From positions 44,286 through 108,285 of the forward strand of contig CAZCFY010000014.1 of NCBI GenBank assembly GCA_964498095.1: a DNA stretch of 64,000 nucleotides, given 5' to 3'. A program made the position numbers and the translations under genes. Origin of the DNA: SG-bin7 sp964498095. Its GTDB lineage: Bacteria; Bdellovibrionota; Bdellovibrionia; Bdellovibrionales; SG-bin7. Positions 25,102-33,734 of this stretch are shown here, piece by piece; the first letter of the stretch is position 1, and each line of letters begins with the position of its first letter. The notes under the pieces were generated by a model. That model saw nothing but the letters and a program-made list of their open reading frames with translations, did no database searches and was not told where the DNA came from.

Positions 25102-25926
25102 CTACCGTACCAGCGCCAGCGACTCCCCGCCTTGCCAGCGGATGACACCGTAAAAAGTGACATCGCGGGACTGCAAAGTAGATTCATAAAACCCAACGCC
25201 CCCGACATAGGATAAATTTTCGTCTCGCTTGTAACTTAAAAAAACTGAGCGATGGCGATTGGAATTCACGGCCTCAACCGTACGGCCATCCCATAAATTC
25301 ACGCCAGCATTCCAACGCGCATCCAATTTATACCCAACGCTAATTTCAGAGTACAAATTGCGGTCGCCGCTCCGGTGATTTAAAATCATCGTGTTCTCGT
25401 CAATAAAGTCAGTGGACTTATCACCCATTTCCACCCACGCGAACTGAGTTTGCGAAAGCATAAACCAGCGCTCATATCCCAAAATCAAATGAATTTTAAA
25501 ATCCTCGGTCATGACATTTCCCGTACACAAATATTGCGCGCAAGGAAGGTCGTCAAAATTCTTCGCACGGTAAGATGTTTGCGCGCTAGTACTCACACCA
25601 AAAAACGAAACCGGGAAAAAGTTGAGCTCAAGTTGCAGCTGATTTACCGTCACGGAGCTCGAGGCTTTTAGAACCGGGCGAAAGTAGCCGTAAAAAACCC
25701 CACCGCCGGCACCCACACCTCCGCCCGAGCCACTACCACCGCCCGAGGCACCGCTACCACCACCACCACTCCCAGCATCCGCCACACCCCACAAACCGAA
25801 ATTCGCACCGACGCCACCCCAGACACCCGCACTTTTGGGCAGCCAGCGTAGGCCTGTAGACCCATTATAATCAATCATCGCCGCCGAACTTAAATTTAAA
25901 AAGAAAAGAAAAACTTTAAGCACCAT
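25102..25926 (-). CDS. Predicted outer-membrane beta-barrel-like protein with poly-Gly segment
   Basis: 274 aa with a signal peptide (about 1-16). After it comes GLRWLPKSAGVWGGVGANFGLWGVADA, then about 30 residues made almost only of Gly, Ser and Ala (about 53-80). Alternating polar/hydrophobic strands with aromatic girdles continue to the C-terminus (EISVGYKLD, GVNLWDGR, SVFLSYKRDE, TFYGVIRW), as in outer-membrane barrels. No family recognised. Divergent from murI with only 23 bp between the start codons. Confidence 0.65.
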   Translation of the reverse strand: MVLKVFLFFLNLSSAAMIDYNGSTGLRWLPKSAGVWGGVGANFGLWGVADAGSGGGGSGASGGGSGSGGGVGAGGGVFYGYFRPVLKASSSVTVNQLQLELNFFPVSFFGVSTSAQTSYRAKNFDDLPCAQYLCTGNVMTEDFKIHLILGYERWFMLSQTQFAWVEMGDKSTDFIDENTMILNHRSGDRNLYSEISVGYKLDARWNAGVNLWDGRTVEAVNSNRHRSVFLSYKRDENLSYVGGVGFYESTLQSRDVTFYGVIRWQGGESLALVR

Positions 25927-25949
25927 GGGTAATGTTATACCATAGAAGA

Positions 25950-26723
25950 ATGAAAATTGGCGTCTTTGATTCGGGAATCGGTGGAATTACGGTCTTAAGT
26001 GAAATTCAGCGCCAATTTCCTGGTCATGAATTCTTTTATTTTGGCGACACCGCCAACGTTCCTTACGGAACAAAAAGTGTGACGCAAATTAAAAACCTCT
26101 GCTCCTATGCGGCCGCGCGCATTCACGAATTTGAACTCGATCTTTTTATCGTCGCTTGTAATACCGCCTCAAGCTTAGCACTCGTGGAACTCATGCAGGA
26201 ACTCGACCCAACACCTGTCATCGACGTGGTGCAAGCCGGTGTTGCCACGATTAAAAGTCATTTTATTAAAGATCATCCCATTTTAATTTTGGGCACAAAG
26301 GCGACGATCAACAGTCGTACTTATAAAAATCGTCTAGCTCCCCTATTTCCTAATGCCGAAATTATTGAGCAAGCCTGCCCCCTCTTAGTGCCGATGATCG
26401 AAGAGGGCTGGACCGATCATGAAATTCTAAGGGCGACTGTCCGCGAATATGTAAGGCCTTTTGTTCCACAAAAAGGAACGGCACTTCTAGCGTGCACGCA
26501 TTATCCCTGGATCCAAAATATTTTTGCGCAAGAATTGCCGGGCTGGAAGATTTTAGATTCAGCGCATGCCGTCGCGGATTTATTACGTGAGAAATTTTTA
26601 AGTGAACTCAATAAAAAAGGTCAGGAAAGTTCCTTTGCGTGGCACTTTTCTGACCCTGATAGCGTCGCTAAATTTGCGTTTAAGACCATGCTTGGCTCAA
26701 CGCCCAAGCTTGAAACTTTTTAA
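25950..26723 (+). CDS. murI: Glutamate racemase
   Basis: Makes D-glutamate from L-glutamate for peptidoglycan, in the cytosol. 257 aa. IGVFDSGIGG holds the N-terminal Asp (D7), FGDTANVPYG follows, VACNTASS holds the first catalytic Cys (C70), and LACTHYPW holds the second (C182) with H184. I start at ATG 25950 because the family begins MKIGVFDSG. An earlier in-frame codon at 25932 adds MLYHRR without precedent. Length is normal. The next gene is convergent after 2 bp. Confidence 0.95.
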   Translation: MKIGVFDSGIGGITVLSEIQRQFPGHEFFYFGDTANVPYGTKSVTQIKNLCSYAAARIHEFELDLFIVACNTASSLALVELMQELDPTPVIDVVQAGVATIKSHFIKDHPILILGTKATINSRTYKNRLAPLFPNAEIIEQACPLLVPMIEEGWTDHEILRATVREYVRPFVPQKGTALLACTHYPWIQNIFAQELPGWKILDSAHAVADLLREKFLSELNKKGQESSFAWHFSDPDSVAKFAFKTMLGSTPKLETF

Positions 26724-26725
26724 AA

Positions 26726-27226
26726 TTATTCGAAACACTCAGTTTTCGCATAACCAACGCTGGATTTGCGGTAAACTTTTACCCAAGATTCATTGTGTTC
26801 ATCGGTCCAAAGCGGTGAACCCACCTTAAGGGTTCCCACCTTTTTACCGTCGGGATTATCTAAAATATCGCACGCGGTTTTTACCTTGCGTGTTTTGTTG
26901 GTCTTTTTTGACTTTTTAGCTGGCGCTGTCGCCGGCTTGTCAGCAGGTTTATCTGCAGATTTTTCGGCGGGCTTTTCAACCGGTTTTACGTCGGCGGGTG
27001 GTGCTTTCGGAGTTTCGGGTACCGGTGCGGGCGCTGGAGCTTCTGGCGAAGCTTCTGTTCCGCCAGCTGAAGGTGCTGCTGCTGGATCTTTGGGCGCCGG
27101 AGCGGTTGTAACCGCCGGATCCATAGGCGCATCCGGAGCTTTAGGTGCCTCTTCGGCAAGAGCTAAGCTCAATGCAAAAACTATCAGTAACCCCGAAGTA
27201 AAAAATAAAAGTTTGTTGGCTTTCAT
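26726..27226 (-). CDS. Exported Ala/Pro/Lys-rich protein with SH3-like C-terminus
   Basis: 166 aa. A Sec signal peptide (about 1-24, ending ALA) is followed by a long low-complexity region of Ala, Pro, Asp and Lys repeats (KPAEKSADKPADKPA-type, about 25-105). Last comes a compact domain (DNPDGKKVGTLKVGSPLW and ESWVKVYRKSSVGYAKTE) resembling a bacterial SH3 domain. The ATG at 27226 has GGAG 6 bp upstream; the longer start at 27238 would put that site inside the gene. Likely periplasmic, possibly cell-wall-associated. Confidence 0.7.
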   Translation of the reverse strand: MKANKLLFFTSGLLIVFALSLALAEEAPKAPDAPMDPAVTTAPAPKDPAAAPSAGGTEASPEAPAPAPVPETPKAPPADVKPVEKPAEKSADKPADKPATAPAKKSKKTNKTRKVKTACDILDNPDGKKVGTLKVGSPLWTDEHNESWVKVYRKSSVGYAKTECFE

Positions 27227-27315
27227 GATGATCTCCATATGATATTTATTTATCGGCGAGTCTTCGGTAAAACTAAGTCCCTAGACCAACGATTAGGTAG
27301 AAAGTAAAAAAAATT

Positions 27316-28209
27316 ATGTTCAGTGAATATATGGGACCTCTTGCCGCCTTTGCCGCCTCAATCACTTGGGCCTGGGCCAGTAACGGCTACTCTAGGCTAG
27401 CAAAGCATAACTCCGCTTTCGCCGTAAGTTTTGTGCGCTCGCTTATTGGTCTGCCGCTTTTTATCACCCTCGCCGTCGTAACCGGCGGCTTTAGCGAGTA
27501 TTTCAATGCCACTCTTTCCAATGTCGGTTGGTTTACATTATCAGCGATAGCGAGCTACGGATTTGCCGACGCGCTTTTCTTATTTAGCACAAGGTCGCTC
27601 GGCGTTCCAGGCGCACTGGCAGTAACCGCCACCTACCCTATTTGGACAGCTCTTTTTGGATTCTTTTTTAAAAATGAGGTTTTAAAAATTTCTCAAACTC
27701 TAGGTTTAATAATAACTATTATTTCCGTCGTAATTGTTGTTTTGACGACGCCACCCACGACAACCAAAAATTCTAAAAAAAGTCTTTTTGTTGGATTGTC
27801 GCTAGCCCTGTGCACGTCGGTACTTTGGGCCGTTAATGGTTATGCGGTTTCACAAGGAACCCTCGGAATTTCTCTTCCTGTCGCCAACACTCTAAGAATG
27901 GCCTGCGCGCTTTTTGTTACGCCAGTATTTGCGCTCTTGTTTTTGCCGCGCGCCTCACTTTTGATTCCACGCCAAGAATTGAAGCCAGAATTAAAATATT
28001 TCGTCGGCGAAAGTTTTTTAGGATCAATGTGTTTTACTTATGGCCTGTCCAATTCGCCACTCGCAATTGGCTCAACGTTGTCGTCTTTGGCGCCCGTAGT
28101 TGCCGTTCCCATGGCCTGGATTGCTAAGACCGAAAAAGTAACTTTTGTGCGTACGGCGGGAATCATCGGAGTCGTGGCCGGCCTTGCTTTACTGATGAGT
28201 GGCAAATGA
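27316..28209 (+). CDS. DMT-family (EamA) transporter
   Basis: 297 aa, ten predicted membrane segments arranged as two EamA repeats (about 1-140 and 150-297). Features include AASITWAWASNGYSRLAK in TM1, the ATYPIWTALFG segment in the first repeat, and SSLAPVVAVPMAWIAKTEK in the second. Family members export amino acids, nucleosides or other metabolites; substrate not inferable. It overlaps greB by 4 bp (ATGA), so both are likely co-transcribed. Confidence 0.85.
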   Translation: MFSEYMGPLAAFAASITWAWASNGYSRLAKHNSAFAVSFVRSLIGLPLFITLAVVTGGFSEYFNATLSNVGWFTLSAIASYGFADALFLFSTRSLGVPGALAVTATYPIWTALFGFFFKNEVLKISQTLGLIITIISVVIVVLTTPPTTTKNSKKSLFVGLSLALCTSVLWAVNGYAVSQGTLGISLPVANTLRMACALFVTPVFALLFLPRASLLIPRQELKPELKYFVGESFLGSMCFTYGLSNSPLAIGSTLSSLAPVVAVPMAWIAKTEKVTFVRTAGIIGVVAGLALLMSGK

Positions 28210-28688
28210 CAAAACCTAAAGATCCAAATTACATTACACCCAAAGGGTTAAAAACTTTAAGAGACGAATATCAAAAGCTCTTTCATACGGACCGGCCAGA
28301 AACCGTAAAAGCCGTGGCCTGGGCCGCAAGCCTCGGGGACCGTAGCGAAAATGCGGATTACATTTATAACAAAAAAAAGCTGCGTGAAATTGACCGGCGC
28401 CTGGAATTTTTGATTAAACGCATTGATAGCGCGCAAGTGGTAGATCCTAAAAGCGCGAAAACAGAGTCCGTCGTATTTGGCGCTACCGTTACAATCGCCG
28501 ACGAAGATGGCGTAGAGAAAACCTACCAAATTGCCGGCGAGGACGAAATTGATTTAAGCTGCGGCATTATTTCGTGGAAATCGCCGATGGCCAAAGCTAT
28601 GCTCGGCAAAAAAGTCGGCGATGAAATCACAATTAAAAAACCAAAAGGCGATGGCTGGGCGGAAATCGTAAAAATTATTTACGAATGA
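28206..28688 (+). CDS. greB: Transcription elongation factor GreB
   Basis: 160 aa. The N-terminal coiled coil carries SLGDRSENADYIYNKKKLREIDRRL, where acidic residues at the tip stimulate transcript cleavage by stalled RNA polymerase. The Tyr-rich DYIYNKKKL form separates GreB from GreA. The C-terminal FKBP-like domain (about 85-160) ends in KKVGDEITIKKPKGD. Its 3' end overlaps the convergent GST gene by 10 bp. Confidence 0.93.
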   Translation: MTKPKDPNYITPKGLKTLRDEYQKLFHTDRPETVKAVAWAASLGDRSENADYIYNKKKLREIDRRLEFLIKRIDSAQVVDPKSAKTESVVFGATVTIADEDGVEKTYQIAGEDEIDLSCGIISWKSPMAKAMLGKKVGDEITIKKPKGDGWAEIVKIIYE

Positions 28689-29287
28689 GCCGCGGCCCGT
28701 TTAAACCCGGGACGCGCCTTCATACGCGTTAACCAATCCAGCAAATGCGGATATCCCGACAAATCCATTTGCAGCCCCAGCGCGATGTTTGCGACACTAG
28801 CCACATTTAGATCAGCGAGCGAAAAGTAATTTGAAACCATATATTCGCGGTTACGCAAATGCGAATTTAAAACAGAAAACCTATCAGGAAGCTTTGCCCG
28901 GCACTTTTCAACCAGCACCATGTCGCGATGGGGTTCCGGCACAAACACCATCTGAATTAACATATCCACTAACGGCGGCTGCATCTCAACCATTGACCAA
29001 ACGGACCACTGTTCGATATGGCCGCGCTCTTCAATAGTACCGCCAATGAGTTCGGGTTTATATTTTTCCGCGAGATAACGATTAATAGCAATAGACTCCC
29101 AAATAATAAAGTCGCCGTCGATGAGAGTTGGCACTTTTCCATTTGGATTTAAGCGCATATACTCGGGGCTTTTATGCTGCTTTTCACGCATATTTACTGG
29201 CACGACTTCGTACTTTAAACCACATTCTTCTAACATCACATAACAACGTCCAGCACTACTGCGCGAACTCCCATACAATTTAATCAT
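28679..29287 (-). CDS. Glutathione S-transferase family protein
   Basis: 202 aa. The thioredoxin-like N-terminal domain has the possible catalytic Ser in GSSRSSAGR and the cis-Pro/Glu-Ser motif NGKVPTLIDGDFIIWES (about 50-66) for binding glutathione. The helical C-terminal domain (about 88-202) includes SLADLNVASVANI, the usual N-capping-box region. Cytosolic. Substrate and physiological role unknown. It is the only gene on this strand between two plus-strand genes. Confidence 0.88.
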   Translation of the reverse strand: MIKLYGSSRSSAGRCYVMLEECGLKYEVVPVNMREKQHKSPEYMRLNPNGKVPTLIDGDFIIWESIAINRYLAEKYKPELIGGTIEERGHIEQWSVWSMVEMQPPLVDMLIQMVFVPEPHRDMVLVEKCRAKLPDRFSVLNSHLRNREYMVSNYFSLADLNVASVANIALGLQMDLSGYPHLLDWLTRMKARPGFKRAAAHS

Positions 29288-29343
29288 TTTTCCCCCTTTA
29301 AATGCTCAAGAAGTCTACGTTTGCAAAAAAATGTACGCAAGCG

Positions 29344-29372
29344 TTGACACGAAAAGTAATTTTGTAAGCTAA
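29344..29372 (+). promoter_or_regulatory. Possible promoter before the Tat flavoprotein gene
   Basis: A perfect TTGACA at 29344-29349 is followed after 17 bp by AGCTAA, a weak -10. If real, transcription would begin almost at the ATG (29380), giving a nearly leaderless mRNA. The -10 mismatch keeps this tentative. Confidence 0.25.
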
Positions 29373-29379
29373 TTAGAGC

Positions 29380-31056
29380 ATGAAAAAATGGGAAAGTTTA
29401 TTTAATCGACGGGATTTCTTAAAAATTAGCGCCACTAGTGGCCTCACCTTGTTACTGGCGAATTGTGCTGGCGGCATGTTCCGGCGCACTCCACGTCCCG
29501 AAGATAACTTTATCGAGCAATTCGGCCCCATTGACCGAACACTCGGTGACACCGGTTTTCAGTTTTTTTACGGAGATAATAATTCGCGTCCGCACGGAAT
29601 TTTATGGAACTTACCAAACTATTTAGCGACAAAAAAAGTCGAAGGTCCTGTTGAACAAACGCCACTTGTGATCGTCGGCGGTGGCATGTCAGGGCTTTTC
29701 TCGGCTTATCAATTTCGCCAATTTCAACCTATCCTCCTTGAGCAGGCCGCACGCCTCGGCGGGAACGCTAAAGGCCAGTCATGGAACGGCATTGATTATT
29801 CCATTGGCGCGGCCTATCTCGATAGCCCTCACGAAGGCCATCCGATGGCGGACTACTTTAAGGAGTTGGGCTTCCGCGATGTGTTAGTCGAAAGACGCGA
29901 TACCGACCCCGTCGAGAGCGAAGGTAAACTCTATTATAAATTTTGGGATGGCGAGGCCGAACCCCAAGCCGCGGACAAATACAAAAAGATGAGTGCTTTT
30001 TTTACGCGGATTAATGAAGAAGAGGACCGCGCGTTCCCGTTTATTCCCTCACTAAAAACCGAACACCTGGAGTCCGTAAAATATTTTGATCAATGGAGTC
30101 TGCACGCCTTACTTAGTAAAGTCGTGGGCGGAAAACTCTCGCCAAAATTAGAAACCGCATTGGAACATTATTGCTGGTCAACTTATGCTTGCTCTTCGCA
30201 AGAATTAAGTGCGGCAGCGGGTTTAAATTTTTTAGCGCAAGAAAGTAATCCTATTCTTATTGGTGCTGGCGGCAACGCCAAAGTGGGCGAACGGCTATTA
30301 GAAAGAACTTTAAGAGAAGTTCCACGTGCTAACTTCCGCTGCAATAGTATTGTTGTTAATGTCCAAGCTCATAAAGATCATGTGCTTGTCACTTACGAGG
30401 ATTCTGCCAAAAAGCTACGGCGAATTAAGGCCCGCGCAGCAATCATGGCTTGTCCAAAATTTGTAGCCGCAAAAATTATTCCCGGCCTAGAAGACAACCG
30501 CCTCCAAACCATTGCTAAACTTCGCTACCGCTCGTACATGACCGCCAACGTGCTAGTAAGAAAGAAAATGGAACGCCGGCCTTATGATGTTTTTTTGACC
30601 GGCAAAGGCAAAACAAACATGCGAGACATCAAGGCCGCGCAAGACAAAATTAATGGAACTGATTTTGTCATGGCAAATTTTGCCGAACTTGATGCCAATG
30701 CCAACGTTTTAACTTTTTACCGGGCATTCCCCTATGATGGCGCGCGCACGGAACTTCACAACCCAGATGCTTTTACTATTTATAAGAAAAAATTCGAAGA
30801 GCAAGTCACCCGCGACATCATGCCCCTCTTAAATTTTGAATCCAAAGACATCGTGGACATCCGGTTGGCACTTTGGGGTCATGCCCTGCCATTAGCGGAA
30901 AAGGGCATCTATCGCGGCAATGCTGTGGCCACCCTTCGTAAACCCTTCCGAGAGCGCATATTTTTTATCGAGCAAGATAACTGGATTTATCCCAGCACGC
31001 AAACAGGCGCCACCGATGCGGCGTTAATGAAAAAAGACATTATTCGTTATTTATAA
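29380..31056 (+). CDS. Tat-exported FAD-dependent amine-oxidase-like lipoprotein
   Basis: 558 aa. The leader NRRDFLKISATSGL is a twin-arginine signal. It continues to LLLANCAGG, a lipobox with Asn at -1, so the folded flavoprotein is probably exported by Tat and lipid-anchored. VIVGGGMSGLFSAYQF (about 99-114) is the FAD dinucleotide-binding motif. The rest fits the flavin-containing amine oxidoreductase/NAD(P)-binding Rossmann family, with a C-terminal TGATDAALM FAD-contact segment. Substrate unknown. It ends 1 bp before the convergent lipoprotein gene. Confidence 0.85.
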   Translation: MKKWESLFNRRDFLKISATSGLTLLLANCAGGMFRRTPRPEDNFIEQFGPIDRTLGDTGFQFFYGDNNSRPHGILWNLPNYLATKKVEGPVEQTPLVIVGGGMSGLFSAYQFRQFQPILLEQAARLGGNAKGQSWNGIDYSIGAAYLDSPHEGHPMADYFKELGFRDVLVERRDTDPVESEGKLYYKFWDGEAEPQAADKYKKMSAFFTRINEEEDRAFPFIPSLKTEHLESVKYFDQWSLHALLSKVVGGKLSPKLETALEHYCWSTYACSSQELSAAAGLNFLAQESNPILIGAGGNAKVGERLLERTLREVPRANFRCNSIVVNVQAHKDHVLVTYEDSAKKLRRIKARAAIMACPKFVAAKIIPGLEDNRLQTIAKLRYRSYMTANVLVRKKMERRPYDVFLTGKGKTNMRDIKAAQDKINGTDFVMANFAELDANANVLTFYRAFPYDGARTELHNPDAFTIYKKKFEEQVTRDIMPLLNFESKDIVDIRLALWGHALPLAEKGIYRGNAVATLRKPFRERIFFIEQDNWIYPSTQTGATDAALMKKDIIRYL

Positions 31057-31057
31057 T

Positions 31058-32638
31058 TTACTGAATGGCGGGAAAGTAATCGCCCCAGTTTGCAGGAGTG
31101 GCATCGTCATAAGTACTCCATGCGCCGGTTGTTTGGTTCATGAGGAAATCATCCCAGTCGTAGCGGTCATTACAAGCGGCGGTATTATCAATTTCCGTAC
31201 AATTTGGACTTACTCCGACGATGTCGGTGTCCTCAGTGTGCGGTGCCGTCGCATAAGCCGCAAATTTATCACTGGTATTCCATTCGCGGATTTTTAATGT
31301 GATCCGGTGTTTTACTTCAAAGGCATCATCGAGGCAGCTAAAAACATAATTAGGATTTGCGGAAGATAATAAGGTTCCATTACGGTCGGCAATGGGATCG
31401 ATGGCCCAAGGTGAAGTTGTCGCGGCGCCAGCGCCATTGGCCGTATGAGAATGTCTTGCTCCCGCTGTCGTAAAATAATTTGCGACCCAAATGTTATAAG
31501 TTCCAGATAAGTCGCTTGGATTTCCTAAATCCCAAGTGTCACTTAAACCACTATTAGCAAAATGGATTACGCTACTAAATGGTAATCCTGTGATGGCATC
31601 TTTTGGCCAGCTTGCATCTGACATTGCCGGGCCTCCCATGCAGGCGCCGGGATTTCCGCCCCAACTTACGTTGGACTGACTAGAATTCGTCACGGCCGTG
31701 CCGCCAGTGGCGAGAATATGCGTGGCATAATTATAAGTACCACGGCAACAATTGGGAGCGTTTGGAGTGTGATCATACATGCATGTTACTTCGCCTGTAA
31801 TTTGGTCTACCGAAGATAGTTCAGTAACCCCCGTGCAGGGTTGATAAGTAGTCCCATCAACTATACAGCACGTGTTAGCGGCGCCGACACCACGCGCGCA
31901 AGTACTTACACTCGGGAATTTGGCCGCATCAAAGGTCGTCGCGCCCGTGCCATCCAAGTCGATATAGACATCAATGTTTTGCGGGCCATAACCCATTTCA
32001 AAGTTATAAAAGAAATAATTTTCGGCGCGCACGTATTTACACATAGAGGCTGGGGCAGTGTTTTTAATTTGTAGTCCCCAAAACCACAGATCGCCTTCAT
32101 TAAGCTCTAAAGTACAAGTAATGTCCTCGGCGGACGATGCCGTGGAAGCAATAGAGCAAGTTGTACCGAACGCGGCACCATTTTTATTTAAGTAATAAGA
32201 AAAATTCCCGTCATCAACCATCGTAACTTGAAATGAACTCGACGTCGTTGCGGCATAAGTAATAGAAAAACTATTCGATATTGTGTTTGTGGAGCCATTA
32301 TCATTGGTGACGCTGTCGGCTGGTAGTAAAATCGTAACGGCGCCAAAAGCAGTGGGGGTAAAATCAAATGTATAAATCTGCGAAGTTGTCGCCACTAAAT
32401 TGCTAACAGTACCGTTTGACACAGTAAAGTCGCCGGTGGTGAGGCCCGAAACATCTTCGCTAAAAGTTAAAGTCATTGGAATCGGCGTGGTTGAAGTCGT
32501 TCCTGACTCCGAAGAAGTTAATGCGGCCGTTATTGAAGACGTGCTCGACGAGTCCGTCGCACCGGCACACCCCATAACAAGTCCAACCAGTGAACCTAAG
32601 TAAAAAAAGGTGATGTATAAACCAAGTCGCTTCTTCAT
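31058..32638 (-). CDS. Large secreted lipoprotein with bacterial Ig-like domain
   Basis: 526 aa. The leader ends with the lipobox LVMGCAG, and a Ser/Thr-rich spacer follows. An Ig-like domain (about 35-125) has FSEDVSGLTTGDFTVSNGTVSNL, typical of repetitive surface adhesins. The remaining 400 residues contain many paired Cys (CCIVDG, CCRG, CARG), Gly, Asn and aromatic residues and no known domain. I start at ATG 32638 rather than the in-frame TTG at 32689 because the leader begins there. The ATG lies in a hairpin loop (32626-32645). Confidence 0.72.
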   Translation of the reverse strand: MKKRLGLYITFFYLGSLVGLVMGCAGATDSSSTSSITAALTSSESGTTSTTPIPMTLTFSEDVSGLTTGDFTVSNGTVSNLVATTSQIYTFDFTPTAFGAVTILLPADSVTNDNGSTNTISNSFSITYAATTSSSFQVTMVDDGNFSYYLNKNGAAFGTTCSIASTASSAEDITCTLELNEGDLWFWGLQIKNTAPASMCKYVRAENYFFYNFEMGYGPQNIDVYIDLDGTGATTFDAAKFPSVSTCARGVGAANTCCIVDGTTYQPCTGVTELSSVDQITGEVTCMYDHTPNAPNCCRGTYNYATHILATGGTAVTNSSQSNVSWGGNPGACMGGPAMSDASWPKDAITGLPFSSVIHFANSGLSDTWDLGNPSDLSGTYNIWVANYFTTAGARHSHTANGAGAATTSPWAIDPIADRNGTLLSSANPNYVFSCLDDAFEVKHRITLKIREWNTSDKFAAYATAPHTEDTDIVGVSPNCTEIDNTAACNDRYDWDDFLMNQTTGAWSTYDDATPANWGDYFPAIQ

Positions 32639-32645
32639 AAGCGAC
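32626..32645 (-). promoter_or_regulatory. Hairpin presenting the start codon of the Ig-like lipoprotein
   Basis: On the minus strand GTCGCTT pairs with AAGCGAC (7 bp) around a 6-nt loop, ATGAAG, that contains the start codon. A second 8-bp inverted repeat (32677-32684 with 32698-32705) lies upstream in the leader. Together they could limit translation initiation. The structure is read from sequence; the function is a guess. Confidence 0.3.
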
Positions 32646-32739
32646 TCTTCGGGAAGCCTAGACCTCGACTTTAGTACTTCGCGTCTCAAGAAGTAGCACG
32701 CGAAGCATCAGGTCCGCAAAAATTCAAAGTAAAAAAAAA

Positions 32740-33606
32740 TTAGCGCGTAGGCTTGGGGAGTTGGCAACCACGCACGTTGAGATCAAGTTCGCCGCGGCTA
32801 TCTAAACAAGAATACAACCAAACTGTGTGTTGCGCGTAGCCGCCTTTGACTTGAACTGAGACGCTTCCGCGTTCATTGACTTCACAAGGATTGTTAAGAG
32901 AGCACTTGCCACCGTCTTGGTTGATCGTGTTGTTTACCGCAACGACTTCGCCGGTGTTTTCCGAAATTACGGGTGAGCCCGATGTGCCGCCAATAATATC
33001 ACAACCTTGTTCGCTGTAACGAAGGGAATTTTTAAAAGTCCAAACGTCTTCTCTTAAGAGGTGAACATAAGTATCCACGTGGCAAGAGTAGCCGCGGCGC
33101 CAGTAGCCAGAAAGAATTTGAATAGGGCTACCTACGATCGCCGGGCGATCCGATAAAACAAAAGAACCCACTTTAAATTTGCTTTTCAAGTCACGGTAAG
33201 AGTACTCAAGTCGAAAGATCGCCATATCAGTATCAGTCATAGTTCCATAAATAAGCTCGGTGGCATAAGCGCTGCCGACATTTCCTTGGCCGCTATCATT
33301 TAATAGATCAATCACCACATTTGTTTTTACGCGGTAAAGAACTTCGCCAGGCGCTGGCATGCGATAGCCCATAACCACTTTGCTGCCCATTCCTAAGCAA
33401 TGGCCGTTAGTTAAAAGAAGAGCCTTGGAGTCTTCACTTTGCCCGCGAAATTTTACAACCGAAGCCGAACAATTTTTAGTCTTTGCAATACCATTAAAAT
33501 TGTAATTTGCAGCCGCAAAACTATAGCCATCGGCGGTAAGTTGCAGCGGTAGAGCAAAAGTATGGATTGAAAATAGCGAAACAAAAATGAAAAGGGATTT
33601 TAACAT
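32740..33606 (-). CDS. Secreted trypsin-like serine protease
   Basis: 288 aa with a Sec signal peptide (about 1-18, ending TFA). The S1 triad is visible: His69 in LTNGHCLG, Asp127 in TDTDMAIF and Ser209 in GGTSGSPV. The GTSGSP form is that of V8/trypsin-like bacterial S1 proteases. Several Cys suggest disulfides. ATG 33606 is preceded by AAGGAG 7 bp upstream. An in-frame GTG at 33612 would overlap that site and is rejected. A secreted protease of this kind fits a predatory or scavenging lifestyle, but that is only suggestive. Confidence 0.87.
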   Translation of the reverse strand: MLKSLFIFVSLFSIHTFALPLQLTADGYSFAAANYNFNGIAKTKNCSASVVKFRGQSEDSKALLLTNGHCLGMGSKVVMGYRMPAPGEVLYRVKTNVVIDLLNDSGQGNVGSAYATELIYGTMTDTDMAIFRLEYSYRDLKSKFKVGSFVLSDRPAIVGSPIQILSGYWRRGYSCHVDTYVHLLREDVWTFKNSLRYSEQGCDIIGGTSGSPVISENTGEVVAVNNTINQDGGKCSLNNPCEVNERGSVSVQVKGGYAQHTVWLYSCLDSRGELDLNVRGCQLPKPTR

Positions 33607-33734
33607 TGGCACTCCTTGAAGTTGTTAGTGTTGTTACTATATTGAGTGGGGCTTTCGCAATTTTAAGCTTGGTTGACGCCACAAGTTGTTTCGCACTATT
33701 CCCACTGAAAACTTTTTACTGTAGGCTTTAAGGC

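Noticed and set aside
26793..27242. 149-codon open frame opposite the Ala/Pro-rich exported protein
   Set aside because: Gly/Ala-rich complement of Ala/Pro codons; the signal peptide and SH3-like end support the minus strand.
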